Source: Ceratopteris richardii (taxonomy: Eukaryota > Streptophyta > Polypodiopsida > Polypodiales > Pteridaceae). Taken from it: a stretch of 64,000 nt of DNA. Positions 1 to 12,012 of the stretch are shown here, piece by piece; the first letter of the stretch is position 1; the number at the start of each line of letters is the position of its first letter. The translations under genes and the position numbers were made by a program. Where the stretch lies: assembly GCA_020310875.1 (NCBI GenBank), contig MU260075.1:572001-636000 (forward strand), given 5' to 3'. Under the pieces are notes generated by a model. It worked only from the letters and a program-made list of their open reading frames with translations. It searched no databases and was not told the origin of the DNA.

Positions 1-2421
1 AGTGATTTTTGGCATATTATTGGGGTTCTTTGGGCAATCTCGTAAAAGATGCTCTTTTCCACAATCTTGGCAAAAGCCTTGGATCGTCACGGACTGATTT
101 TGTGTAGGTGGAGGTAAGGGACAATCACGAATGAAGTGATCTCCCTGACATCGGTAGCATGGTCCTCTAGGAAATGGTGGTCGTACCTGCCTAGGTTGAG
201 GCCTAGGGTTGGGGTTTGCATACATGACATTTGTGTAGTCTGACTCCCAACTAGGTTCACTCGGTTCTTCACTATAGTAGGACTCACCATGTTCTGGAGA
301 CTGCATGTAGTAAGCCTGGGGACTATCGACATGTGTAGAATCAAAGCTATGGTCACTCGGGTCACTTTCTGAGATCAATGGGGTTACTGGTACTATGGCC
401 CTATTCAGGTTTTCTTCTGCAACAGCATACTTTACTGGAATCACATTAGCGGGGTTTGGAGGCTGTTGAGCTAGCACCGGTTGGGGTCTCTGTTGGGCCT
501 GATATTGTGGTTGGTAGGTTTGTTGGGGTCTAGCATATTGTGGTGGTGGAGGGTACTGGTTCTGGTATCTGCCTTGTTGGTAGGGCTGAGGGTAGGGTTG
601 CCTAACTGCCTGCTTGTTGTATGGGCAATCTTGCGCAGTATGGTTTGTGTACTTCCGTTCTATGGTGCAGTACTGGCTACTAGGGTTAACTTGGGGTTGA
701 GCCATAACGGGGCAAACGTTCGCCATATGGTCACCACCGCATGTATAGCACCTTTTCACAGGGGCAAACCTTGGGATTTGTTTGCTAGTTACACCTAATT
801 TCTGAGCTACCTTCTCAGCGAGTTCCTCAATTGATGTAGATTGCGTGGAAGAGTGGCTAGATGCACTATCTGAATCTTTGTAGATTTTGGAAAGCTCTAG
901 CTCTTCCCCTAGGTTATCTTCAATGTCAATGCACATGCGTACACATTCTTCTATGGTCCTAGGGTCCTTCAGATACACATAGGATCTCAATTTCGTACTC
1001 AACAATCCATCAAGGAACAAGGCTACTTGTTTAGCGGATGTGGGTAGCTCCGAAATAGGGCACCTTTCAAGATATTGTCTAAATCTCCTTCCGGCCAATC
1101 TGACAGTCTCTTGGGGGGTCTGTTTGAAGCTGTGAATCAATGAGGATGTATTGTGTCTTATGCCGCTCTTAGAGAACTCTACAATGAATGCCTCTAGGAG
1201 TTGGTCTATGCTCCTGAACTGGCGCTCATCCAATGGCTGAAACCATGTAAGTGCCGTATTCCTAACGGTTAGACCGAAGGCATTGTACTGCGTGAACAGA
1301 TCCTCCACTTGTTCCGCTCTCAAGACTTGCTTGAACTCCGCCACATGATCATAGGGATCTCCTGTGCCGTCAAAGTAATTCTTCATGGACTTAACTAGCT
1401 GGGTAGGTCTCAAGGTTCTTGCGTGCTCTCTAGGCCTCGACAGAGGGAATCCATCTACATTTCTTTGGTTCCTGTGGGCTCTAAGCATCTCAGGTTCTAC
1501 CCTATTCGTCTCCGTCCTCGTTCTTTCTCTGCCTACTGGGTTGGCAAAACTTACTTCTGGTCTATCTCTGCTTCTGTCGCGTTGCGTACCATGAGCTTGG
1601 GAAGTTCCAGCCCCAGGATGACCATAGGCTACATTTGGTCTTGGTTGGGGAAAAATAAATTCACCCTTCCAAGTGTAAGCATGCTTATCATTTTCTGTCA
1701 CCACAAAGATCCTCTCAGAGGTGTGACCTAAGTAGGTCACTCTGCCTGGGCTATCAGGATCCTTAAACTCATAGATCATGATTGTTCCTATATCAGTTGG
1801 GTGATCCAGTTTATACCTCCAAAAGGCTTCGTCAGTTTCTCGGTTGAGAAGCAAATCTATGCACTTGTTATCTTGGGGAACCCACTCAGGTGTGATAATC
1901 CTAGTGAGAACAGATTTGCCTCGGGGTGTTCTAGGTTCTACTCCCATATTTCCTTGTTCCAAGTCGCCTAAGTCCGCTTCTGAGATTACATTTCCAAATT
2001 CATCTGTCCTATCTGGATGACTGGTGACTACGTATATGGTTCCTTCCTTGTCCAGGTATGCACCGTTTTCAAACTTGACAGCTGGGTGCTCTAGTCCTAT
2101 GGATTGGTCAGGGTTTTTAATCTGGACCACGGATCTTCCTAGGCCGTCCTCATAGATGCTAGCACCTAATCGGTTGGTCCTAAGGTACTCTAGCTGCGTT
2201 TTGTAAGGGCCTTCTACCCTGTATAGGTAAGGCACACCTGAACTTCCCGTAGGTCTGTCCATGCCTTGAGACATCCCTGATTCGCTGGTATCCGAGCTAG
2301 GGTAATGAGAGTGGTGACTCAACTGCTGGGCCCAAGACCTTGCAGTATGATTGACACTAGCCTCTGAAGACCTAAGGCTTTGTCTCTCTCTTGCTAGGTG
2401 TCATCCTGATCTAAGGTTCAT
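1..2421 (-). pseudogene. Gag of left-edge gypsy element, 3' end cut by window
   Basis: Reads on the minus strand from an ATG at 2421 and runs off the left edge. It is collinear and nearly identical in translation with the element A gag at 51389-54241; window base 1 corresponds to about 51824. Visible parts are the conserved N-terminal region, the retrotransposon gag core (KNYFDGTGDPYDHVAEF at about 1330-1390) and zinc knuckles of the form C-x2-C-x3-H-x4-C near 700-760, 120-160 and 35-75. Codon 7 is TGA (2401-2403) where relatives have an arginine CGA or AGA codon, so the copy cannot make full-length Gag from this ATG. No other break was noticed. Gag would form the cytoplasmic retrotransposon particle and bind RNA. 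Identity is clear from the paralogues; the pseudogene call rests on the early stop. Confidence 0.85.
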
Positions 2422-3324
2422 ATGCCTAACTGATTAACCCAATTTTTTGCCCAGAGTACAACCTCGTTGCCGATCAATTGGTATCAGTCACTTGATTCTT
2501 TTTAGTTATTTCTCGTGTTTAAGGTCTTGTCTGACATTTCGTCGTCAGGAATACTTGAATGTTCTGCGCACTTTCAGGTTGATCGTTCCCGGTTAGGTTC
2601 TTTACCTTAAGGTTATCGACAGTACAGAGATTATGTTTTTATCTTGAACTTGAGTTTCTAGGTAGTCTTCAACTTGATAATTGCCTACCGTCGCCCTGGC
2701 TTACTCCTACCTCTAATCGTTCTTAGCTTAAGCTAGGGATTGACAAGGGGAGTTGAGAATTTCCAACCTTTTTGTTTCCTGCTTGGTTGCCTTTGAATGC
2801 CCAGGAAGTGTGTTCCCAAGCTTGCACTTACACTTGCTCAAAACGCCTTGCGATGCTCTCAATAGATCTGTAAGAGTTCCAAAGTTAGCTCAAGACTTAA
2901 ACTCCAAAGACAGAACCAATGATTTTCATTCAGGTAGCACAAACACAAACTTGTATAGTGATTTTCAAGAAAACAATCCTAAGAACCCCTGACTTTGATC
3001 CCCCTTGATATGGTCAACTTCAAAATACACTATCTGAAAATCAACGCATTATCTTTATAAAAAACAGTTGAGGGCGTGTAGTATATGCCACGAGCTTTCC
3101 GACAAGCCCAAGAGCTCAAAAAATGGATTTCGTATGGAAAAGTTATGACTGTTCAGGGTTTAGGGGGTTAAAACAGGATTCAAACTGGCTGACAGATCCT
3201 AAGATTTTCTCCCAAGACACAAGTGTAGGAACCTCAAAAATGCTAATGGATTGACTATTGTGCCCCAAAAATTGCCCCAAATTTTGAAATAAAAAACCCT
3301 AATTTTTTTGGCCGAAAAGCCTGT

Positions 3325-3755
3325 CAATCGCGATCGACGGGTCTGTCAATCGCGATTGACAGAGGTGTCCGTCGGGGCTGTCAGTCGCGATTGACAGTGT
3401 CAATCGCGATCGACAGAGTCGATCGTGGCTGTCAATCGCGATCGACAGTATCAATCGCGATCGACACGTTTTCCGGATTTTTCGCCGAGATTTCAGTCAA
3501 TCGGGGGCCTATCAGTCGCGATGGACACGTGGCTACGCGCAAAAGTCAATCAATCGTGGAATTTCAGTCAATCGCGATCGACGGTGTCAATCGCGATTGA
3601 CAGAGGTGTCGGTCGTGGCTGTCGATCGCGATCGACGGTATCAATCGCGATTGACAGGGTCCTACATGGCAGTCAGACGATCGTGGAGGTCAGTCGATCG
3701 CGATTGACAGGGTCTGTCGGTCGCGATTGACAGGGTCTGTCGGTCGCGATTGACA
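3325..3755. repeat. Tandem array with TCGCGA core
   Basis: Irregular tandem copies of a unit of about 17-25 bp such as GTCAATCGCGATCGACAG, centred on TCGCGA and itself nearly palindromic (ATCGCGAT). One further copy lies at about 3855-3875. Variants such as TCGTGA are the CpG-to-TpG changes expected from methylated cytosine. The array matches that at 55137-55600. Confidence 0.9.
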
Positions 3756-3950
3756 GAAAACCTCGGAATTTTTCTACTGTTTTTAGTGTTTTGGAATGTG
3801 CTCCTTGTGCTTGTTCTAGTGGTGTACACACTTTTGTGAAAAGTCAAAAATTTCTGTCAGTCGCGATCGACAGAAGTCTGCGACCGCGAGACAGTTGCGT
3901 CGAGTTTCGTACCTGCGCAGGAAGCTGGGGATGGTGATGTGACCTGTACC

Positions 3951-4169
3951 TGCAAGATAGCTCAAGAAACATGCAAAAACGACACACGCAATTTCGCTCT
4001 CTCGCTCTCTCTCACAAGTGAAATGAGGGAAATGAGGTGGAGATGGTGATATGATCAAAACTGAAAATTTTTGCGATGATGGAGATGGAGGTGGGAGATG
4101 GTGATGATGATGATGGTGATGAAGATGGTGAAGAAAGTAAAAGAAAATCGATGAGAATGAAGAAAATAC
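3951..4169 (-). other. Candidate leader intron
   Basis: On the minus strand a GTATTTTC donor follows TTGTAG at 4169, and an acceptor ending TTGCAG lies at 3950/3951, preceded by a T-rich stretch. The same pair in the same order occurs in the other three leaders in this window. No transcript evidence is available. Confidence 0.4.
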
Positions 4170-4226
4170 CTACAACTCCAACGCGTCAACTCTACGTCTT
4201 ACCATCACACGCTCGTCCTCAAAGCT

Positions 4227-4247
4227 CGATCCCCGGCAACGGCGCCA
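4227..4247 (-). promoter_or_regulatory. Primer-binding site, tRNA-Asp type
   Basis: The plus strand carries CCCCGGCAACGGCGCCA, which is the 3' end of plant tRNA-Asp including CCA; the minus strand is therefore the primer-binding site TGGCGCCGTTGCCGGGG. It lies 8 nt inside the LTR edge at 4256. This fixes the element as minus-strand. A tRNA-Asp PBS is known for Athila/Tat-type plant gypsy elements. Confidence 0.9.
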
Positions 4248-4255
4248 AAATTTGG

Positions 4256-4875
4256 TGTAGCTCAGTGATGAGTAGCACCTCCTTTAATGTCAATCCGGGA
4301 AGACGTGAGGATGGTATGAAGACCTCGAGCAAGTGGCGGCACAAGTGCGTGAGTGAGAAGCGCACAAGCATGCACACACATACACACACACGCGCACACA
4401 CGGCAAGACAAAGAGAGAGAATCAATGGAGTTCTTCGATTACTCTTCAAAAAGCTCTTACAAGTTTGTTTCTATTACAATCTACCCTCAAAAATGAGCTC
4501 TCTAGCTCCTTTTATAGTTTTTGACTAGCTTTGGCCCTGTTCAGACCTAGTGTCCCGCCTAGTTAAAAATTAGGTTCCAGGGCTTATTTGAGGGCTCAAA
4601 CGAGATCTAAAAAAGATGAAAATTGGTACGATGGTACTTCTAATACTCCTCAAGCTCGAGGACTCCTCGGCTTGAACAAAATGGAGTTACTAAAAATAGA
4701 TAATGGTATTTACAATGGGTTTTAGTGATGAAAATCACTATTTTTGTAGGGGATTCTTCTGAAAATTTGACATACACTTCTTGGAGCTCCCTACTTGCTC
4801 CCTTTTCTTGTGTGTCCACCTTTTGATGTGCTTCCATGCTTTGTCCTTGACTTTGAGCTTCAACAGTCCCCAACA
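4256..4875 (-). repeat. LTR shared by two tandem gypsy elements
   Basis: Begins TGTAGCTCAG on the plus strand and ends near CCCCAACA; an alternative end lies at 4865. Read on the minus strand it is the 5' LTR of the left-edge element (PBS on its left) and also the 3' LTR of the deleted element on its right (truncated ORF-X abuts it). A TATA box, CTATAAAA on the minus strand, lies at 4510-4517, and a CA/GT repeat at about 4374-4400. It is homologous to the LTRs at 25395, 39192, 46471 and 56096. The right boundary is uncertain by about 10 bp. Confidence 0.85.
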
Positions 4876-6055
4876 CGGGTTATACTTCAAATGCAAAGGT
4901 GCCTTTACCCATGTACTCATCATCTCTGGATACTTCTGTAGTAAATCTTTTCGCCACTCTGGTTGATAGATCCTTCCTTGCTGTGCATCTCGTGGCAAAT
5001 CATCTGCCTCGAATTGAGTTGCATGCGATGGTTTCTTACCTGTCTCTTTCTCAATGGCTAACTGGTATTCGGCCATTAACATGAAATACAGTTTATACTG
5101 TAGCTCGTGCCCAGATATGTATCATCGTGGGGCCAAATGAGCAAAGAATGGAGACTGTAATATCTTTTCTTCTATCATCGCCATGGCATGTAATTGTGCC
5201 TCTACTCTCGCTGAGTGCGTTGTTCCAAGTTCCTCAATAGTCTTCATCCACGCGGGGGTCGGAAGTTCGTACGTCATCTGACCTTCGGCCGTGACACGTC
5301 CGCCTGGGATGGGTTGTGGCTCGTACGCTTCTTCAAACGTTTCCTCCACCGGGATGGTGACCGTTTCTTCCTCAGCTGGAAGCTCAGGTGGGGAATCTGG
5401 CCTTGGTGGCGCTTCATATACTGCAATCCTTGATTCAAGGGTCGATACCTGGGCCCGTAATGAGTTGAGTTCCTCTAGGAGGTCAAGAGAGGGGTCCACA
5501 GGTGCAGGTATGTCTTGGTGTGCCGGTTCTCGTAACTGGAGTAATTTGTGATCTTCTTTGAGTTTCTGGAACTCCTCGTTCATGCGGTCATATTCATCTA
5601 GTAATCTTACATGATCTTCTAGCAGCATCCTCATCGAGTCTGAGGGAATGGCTTTGAACCTGTTAGGACTGAGTGGTTGGTCTGGGTGGTCGAGCGCTGC
5701 TTCTAAGTTTTCTCGGTTCTGATCCTGTAAGCGCTGGTTTTCTTCCTTGGCGGCTGCTAGGTGTCTTCGTAGTAAGCCCATGTTTCGTGTTAGCGTTGCA
5801 TTGCGGACTATCTGGGCTCTTAATAAGTTATCCAGGTCAGCAGTGGCTTCCTTGGTCTTTTCTTCGCTTTCTAGTTCCAATTTGTGATAAGCCTCGCGTA
5901 AGTCTTGGTAGCGGGTGTTCAGAGAGGCATTCTCAATAGACAATAAATTAAGCTGCAACTGTAAGTCATTGGTTGTCCTCTGCAGCTGCTGATAATTATC
6001 ACCAAGAGATGTGAACTCATCTCTTACTTGCGTCATACACATGAACATCTGTCGG
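4876..6055 (-). pseudogene. Truncated ORF-X of deleted gypsy element
   Basis: Two minus-strand segments, 5122-6048 and 4876-5082, form one reading broken by TGA at 5122-5124 where relatives have arginine (motif HLAPR-R). The N-terminal domain of ORF-X is absent. The sequence starts in the coiled-coil region (heptad-rich, about 5480-6048), continues through the acidic GG.RTAEGQ-like segment and the domain ending PEM..W...L.KYNPC, and stops where the LTR begins. The last roughly 230 residues and the polypurine tract seen in elements A and B are gone. It is joined directly to gag at 6055-6062, so everything from mid-Gag to ORF-X N-terminus has been deleted. The function of ORF-X is unknown. Confidence 0.8.
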
Positions 6056-6061
6056 AATGCA

Positions 6062-8182
6062 TTATCTACAGTGGGTGATCGTGTAATATGCGGGTGGACT
6101 ATCTACATGTGTAGAGTCAAAACTGTTTGAGTGTGGATCACTCTCTGTGATCAAAGGTGAAGAAGGCACTAAGGCCCTACTTAGGTTCTCTTCTGCAGCA
6201 GCGTATTTGACTGAGATGACATTTGCTGGTGGGGGTGGCTGCTGAGCTAAGACAGGTTGAGGTCTCTGTTGAGCCTGGTATGGGTAGTTCTGAGGAGGCC
6301 TATAGTAATAAGGCTGAGCATTGAAATGGCCTTGATACCTACCTGGCTGCTGGTATGCTTGCAGGTAGTTCTGTCTCACGGTTTGTTTGTTGTATGGGCA
6401 GTCCTGAGCCGTATGATTCGTGTATCTTCTCTCAATTGTGCAGTATTGGCCACTAGGGTTGGCTTGAGGTTGTGTTGTATTGGGGCACACATTTGCCATA
6501 TGGTCACCACCACAGGTGTAACAACGCTTGTTCATTAGTACCCTAGGTTTACTAGAAACTCCTAGTTTCTGGGCCACTTTTTCTGCAAGGTCTTCTATTG
6601 AGCTAGACAATTTTGTAGTTGCTAGAGATGAACAGTCTGAGTCCTTATAGACCTTTGAGAGTTCCAACTCGTCTCCTAAGTTGTCCTCAATGTCTATACA
6701 AATTCTTACACATTGCTCTAGCGTTCTGGGTTCTTTTAGGTACACGTAGGAGCGTAGTTTAGAGCTCAACAAGCCATCTAGAAACAATGACACTTGCTTG
6801 GCTTGTGAGGGTAGCTCTTGCATTGGACATCGTTCAACATATTGTCTAAACCTACGTCCTGCCAGTCTTACAGTTTCCCGAGGGGTCTGTTTAAAGCTAT
6901 GAATCAACGAAGACGTGTCATGTCTAACCCCACTTTTAGAGAATTCAGTGATGAATGACTCTAAAAAGTGATGGATGTCTCTAAATTGCCTTTGTTGCAA
7001 TGGTTGGAACCAAGTTAAAGCGGTATTCTTTAACGTTAGTCCAAATGCGTTATATTGCGTGAACATGTCTTCAACTTGTTCGGCTCTTAGTACTTGCTTG
7101 AATTCTGCGACATGGTCATAGGGATCTCCTGTCCCATCAAAGTAATTCTTCATGGATTTTACTAACTGTGTGGGTCTCAATATTCTTGCGTGTTCACGTG
7201 GTCTGGGTAGAGGAAAATCATCTCTACCACCTAGTACTCCATGATCTCTTTGTCTATCTGCTCTATTAGTATCCGTGGTTGTTCTATCTCTCCCTATGGG
7301 ATGAGTGAAGCTTACTTCGGGTCTCTCTTTATTTCTCTCTCTTTGATTTCCATGGGCTGCTGATGTTCCTGCCCCTTGTTGACTTGTATTCATGTTTGTT
7401 CTAGATGGAGGGAATACCAATTCACCTCTCCATGTGTATGTGTTTTTAGCGCGGTCAGGCACCACAAAGACTCTTTCTGAAGTCTCATCCAGGTATACAA
7501 CCTTTCCAGGTGTATCCGGGTCCTTGAACTCGTATATAGTGATGATACCTACCTCACTAAATATTTCGGTCTTGTATCTCCAAAAGGCTTCATCCGTTTC
7601 TTTATTTACAAACAACTCTATGCTTCTGTTGTCTTGAGGGATCCAGTCTGGGATTAGTACTCGTGTCAGTACAGATTTCCCTCTAGGTGTTCTAGGCTCT
7701 TCTAATGGTTCTTTTCCTTGAGATTTTTCTTCCGTCTCTGGTTGAATCACGCCAAACTCGTTGTTATTGTTTGGCTGCGTACTTAAGATGTACATCGTTC
7801 CTTCTTTGTCTATGTACGCGTCTCTCTCGAATTTCACCACTGGTCGTTCCAATCCAATGGGTTGATCGGGGTTGTCCATTTGCACCACTTGCCTTCGCAA
7901 ACCATCCTCATAGATGCGAGCACCTAAGCGGTTGGTTCGGAGAAACTCTAGTTGTGTTCTATAGGGTCCTTCTGGTTTTTCTAAATAGGCTACATTAGAC
8001 CCTCCTTCTGGTTTTTCTGTGCTAAATGCCATTTCTGAATCACTAGTATCTGAGCTCTCGTAGGGGTAATTACTATTCAATTGCTGAGCCCACGATCGTG
8101 CAGTAGTTCTTACACTTGCCTCTCATGATCTAAGGCTTCGTCGGTCTGACTTACCTATATGTTTGCCCGATCTAAGGTTCAT
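6062..8182 (-). pseudogene. Gag of deleted gypsy element (second subfamily)
   Basis: Open on the minus strand from about 8080 to a stop at 6062, with the homologous ATG (MNLRSGKHIGK) at 8182. Codon 20 of that frame is TGA where relatives have serine. The order is the conserved N-terminal region, the gag core with KSMKNYFDGTGDPYDHV at about 7110-7170, one zinc knuckle CYTCGGDHMANVC at about 6490-6530, and a Pro/Gln/Tyr-rich segment. It ends at SPPAYY followed by unrelated residues because a deletion fuses it to ORF-X sequence. Knuckles 2 and 3 are missing. The protein is clearly divergent from the element A Gag, indicating a separate subfamily. It might still encode a packaging-competent Gag fragment, but no enzymes remain. 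Confidence 0.85.
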
Positions 8183-9009
8183 TAATTTTCTTCCTTGCAC
8201 ACTTAGTACACGCTCAGATCGTCAATGATTCTTTGTTATTACTGTCTTGATTCTTTTTAAATTTCTTTAGATTCTTGTCTTAATGTATGCGTCAGGAATT
8301 CGACTTTCCGTTATAATTTTGAGTTCTCGTTCCGTCACACTTATGTTCTTTCCTTTAGGTTTTCGAGTCACACACCTTTATCTTTAGTCTTAGACTTGAA
8401 AGAATTAAATATCTTGAACTTGAGGCGTTCCTATCGTCTTAATCCACAACACTACCGTTTAGCCTAAGCTAAGAATTGACTGAGGGGGTTGAGTAATCTT
8501 CCAACCTCGAGTCAGCTTTTCTGGTTGCTCTGATGCTCAAGAAGCCGCACTTCCCAAGCTTTATGCCCTTCACTGACTTGCCTTGGTTGCCTTCGATTGC
8601 CCTTGCTAGACCTGGACAAATCCAATATTAGACCAATTCACAGTTGGATGATCAAGCACTTGAGTATATACACCTTTTAAGTCCCTTCCCTTTTGCCCAA
8701 CTTTTCAATGCTTGCCCCCTGGCTTTCTAGTCCCAAACTAGGTCAACCTCAAAATGGCTTATCTAAAAATAGACGTATCCTTTAAGAAAAAAACAGTTGA
8801 GGTCACGTAGTACTCGTCAAGAGCTTTCTAATGAGCTATTAAGCTCAAAAAACGGACTTCGGATGAAAAAGTTATGACCGTTCAGGCCCTAGGGGGGTAA
8901 AAACTGACAAACAGGTTTTTCTTCAAATATGAGCTAAGGGGTCTCCTATGAGTCTAATCACCCAAAAATTTCCCAAAAATAGCCCCAAAATTGGCCAAAA
9001 ATTGAAACC

Positions 9010-9780
9010 CTAAAATTTGCGATGGGGGTGCACAATCGCGATGGTCTGAGATGATCGCGATGGTCTAGGACCGTCGCGATGGCGTGAGTGTGCACCGTCG
9101 CGATGGCGTGAAATTGCACAATCGCGATGGAATGAACTTGGACAATCGCGATGGTCTGAAATTGCACCGTCGCGATGGCGTGAAAGTGCACAATCGCGAT
9201 GGTCTGAAGTGCACCGTCGCGATGGTCTGAGCGCGATGGCGTGAGGGTGCACCGTCGCGATGGCGTGAGGGTGCACCGTCGCGATGGCCTGAAATTGCAC
9301 AATCGCGATGTCGTGAAAGTGCACAATCGCGATGGTCTGAAATGCTTCGTCGCGATGGCGTCAGTCAACGGTCAACGTGCACAATCGCGATGGTCTGAAG
9401 TGCACCGTCGCGATGGTCTAAGCGCGATGGCGTGAGGGTGCACCGTCGCGATGGCGTGAGGGTGCACCGTCGCGATGGCCTGAAATTGCACAATCGCGAT
9501 GGCGTGAAAGTGCACAATCGCGATGGCGTGAACCTGGACAATTGCGATGGCGTGAAAGTGCACCGTCGCGATGGTCTGGGCGCGATGGCGTGAGCCAATC
9601 GCGATGGTTTGAATTTTTGCAGTGTCACGATGGTGTAAGGGTGTCGTCGCGATGGTCTGAAGTGCACCGTCGTGATGGTCTAGATTGCCACGTGACACCG
9701 TCGGCGCGATGGCGTGAGCCAATCGCGATGGCGTGACACAATCGCGATGGTCAGAGACCGTCGCGATGGTCCACCAAAAT
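9010..9780. repeat. Tandem array with TCGCGA core (GATGGCGTGA linkers)
   Basis: About 35 units of roughly 20-24 bp, for example GCACAATCGCGATGGCGTGA and GCACCGTCGCGATGGTCTGA. Each is centred on TCGCGA but has linkers unlike the other arrays. A higher-order duplication is visible: about 110 bp at 9200-9310 recurs at 9389-9495. Stray units extend to about 9890. All long open frames here are artefacts of the repeat period. Confidence 0.92.
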
Positions 9781-9967
9781 GCAAATTTTGTGAATGCAGC
9801 TATGGATTCCTGTAGGTGCAGGTGTGCTCTTCACGCTGGTGTGGTCGCCTTCTCCAAATTCCGAACTTTGCAGACCATCGCGATGGTATGACACAGACGG
9901 AAATTTTTGACAGAAACTGAAGTTTTTACCTTTTTGCAGCCTTCCTGATGCACTGGAGCTCTGTACC

Positions 9968-10190
9968 TGCAAGAAAACTCAAGAAAACAAAAGTACACAC
10001 AAGCACAAAAGCTCTCTCTCACTCTCTTGCATGCACAAATGAGGGGAAATGAGGAGAATGGGTGGATATGGTGAATTTTCTGATTTTTTTGGAGATGAAG
10101 ATGATGATGCGGTGATGAAGATGGAGTGTGGGGGAGGTGAAAAACACTAAAAACTAAGATAAAACAACAACAAAAACTGAAATTTTTTAC
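9968..10190 (-). other. Candidate leader intron
   Basis: Donor GGAAG/GTAAAAAA at 10190 and acceptor TTTTCTTGCAG/G at 9968 on the minus strand. Position and flanks match the candidate introns of the other leaders. No transcript evidence. Confidence 0.4.
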
Positions 10191-10243
10191 CTTCCAACGC
10201 CACTTCTTGCTATACTCTTACCATCACACATTCGTCCTAGACT

Positions 10244-10264
10244 CGATCCCCGGCAACGGCGCCA
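10244..10264 (-). promoter_or_regulatory. Primer-binding site, tRNA-Asp type
   Basis: The plus strand carries CCCCGGCAACGGCGCCA, the tRNA-Asp 3' end, 7 nt from the LTR edge at 10272. It fits a minus-strand element. Confidence 0.9.
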
Positions 10265-10271
10265 AATTTGG

Positions 10272-10919
10272 TGTTGCTCTAGCACAATGGTGAGAACCAC
10301 GTTAAGAAGCTCCACCTCCTTAATGTCAATCCGCGGAAGAGATAGGAGTGATATGAAGATCGTGAATGTGAGATGAAGTGAGAGTGAAGGTGAGAAGCAT
10401 AGAAATGCACACACACATACACGCACACTACGAAGAGACAAGCAAGACACAATGGAAGGTGAGAAATCAACTCTATTACTCAAGAACACTATTACAAGCT
10501 CAAAAGAACTCTAATCTCAAACAAGCTAACACTAACCAACCTCAAAAATGAGCTCTCTAGCTCTTTTTATAGTTTCTAGACTAGTTTTGACCGGTTTCAC
10601 ATCTAGTGACCGGCCTAGTTAAAAATTAGGTCCTAGATGCTATTTGGAAGGGTAAACGATGTCTAAAAATAACGAAAATTGATACGCTTGTTCTACCTAA
10701 GCTCCTCAAGCTCGAGGACTCCTCGGCTTGCACAAAATGGAGCTATGGATTACAAAATGGGGTTTTCTATGTCACATATGTTACAATAGTGATAAAAATC
10801 ACTGTTGGAGGTTTTTGGAAAGTATTTGAAAACATAATTCTTTGAAAAATGATTCGACTGGCTCCCTGCTTTGTCGTTACATGCTTCTGTGTCGTCTGTG
10901 CCTCTGGCTGCTTCCAACA
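10272..10919 (-). repeat. 5' LTR of deleted gypsy element
   Basis: A 648 bp LTR, TGTTGCTCTA to CTTCCAACA on the plus strand, lying directly outside the PBS. TATA box (CTATAAAA, minus) at 10565-10572. It shares with the other gypsy LTRs a block near AGCTCGAGGACTCCTCGG and the TAGTTAAAAATTAGGT block, but is otherwise diverged. Confidence 0.85.
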
Positions 10920-11640
<721 letters not shown>

Positions 11641-12012
11641 AATAAGTGTGAATATGCTAAATAATGAAAATAACAAAAATCAAATGATATACAAAGAATG
11701 GAAATAGTATTTACAATAGTTAGCCATATTTTTTGCTTGGTTAGCTTCTTGAATAACCTTCAATAAAGAGAGAGAGAGAGAGACAATTCAAAGAGAGAAA
11801 GAGGTAGAAAGAGAAAAACAGAGATAGAGAGAGACAATAAGATAGAGATTAGGCAAAACAACAATTCTACATATACTTGTTTCAGCTCGTAAGTGCAACG
11901 CAATTGCGAACGCTGGAGAGCTCTTCGATCAGATGCGTGAACATGCCGATCGAAGAGCCTCCAACATTTTAATTTTTTTCCATCAACAGGCCATTGTGTA
12001 AGCAATGGTAAG
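11641..12012. other. Flanking DNA with (GA)n tract and target site
   Basis: AT-rich sequence with a GA-rich tract at about 11765-11840. The last five bases, 12008-12012, are GTAAG, the target-site duplication of the plus-strand gypsy element and matched by 57334-57338. Confidence 0.7.
11885..12001 (+). pseudogene. Possible PPR-like exon fragment
   Basis: A short plus-strand frame after a TTGTTTCAG acceptor-like sequence reads about 38 residues including NAIANAGELFDQM and ends at TAA. The pattern A..LFDQM is typical of plant PPR repeats, but the match is only about 13 residues. It might be a gene fragment carried by the transposon suggested on the right flank. Weak call. Confidence 0.25.

Larger units (their letters stand above)
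2422..4226 (-). other. 5' leader of left-edge gypsy element
   Basis: Non-coding leader between the PBS (4227-4247) and the gag ATG, about 1.8 kb. It holds a conserved block at 3056-3166 (GTTATGAC.GTTCAGGG on the plus strand), a tandem array, a candidate intron and a purine-rich GAT/GGT tract at 4070-4140. It aligns end to end with the element A leader at 54242-56066. Short open frames here are not supported as genes. Confidence 0.8.
8183..10243 (-). other. 5' leader of deleted gypsy element
   Basis: Leader of about 2.1 kb between PBS and gag. It contains the conserved block (8781-8890, with GTTATGACCGTTCAGG), a long TCGCGA array and a candidate intron. No coding region is supported. Confidence 0.8.

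Noticed and set aside
4076..4528. Open frame MMEMEVGDGDDDDGDEDG on the plus strand (also at 55916)
   Set aside because: It covers leader tract, PBS and LTR; the acidic run is the complement of the pyrimidine tract near the candidate intron.
8958..9736. Open frames rich in His, Arg and Thr
   Set aside because: Artefacts of the TCGCGA array in the leader.
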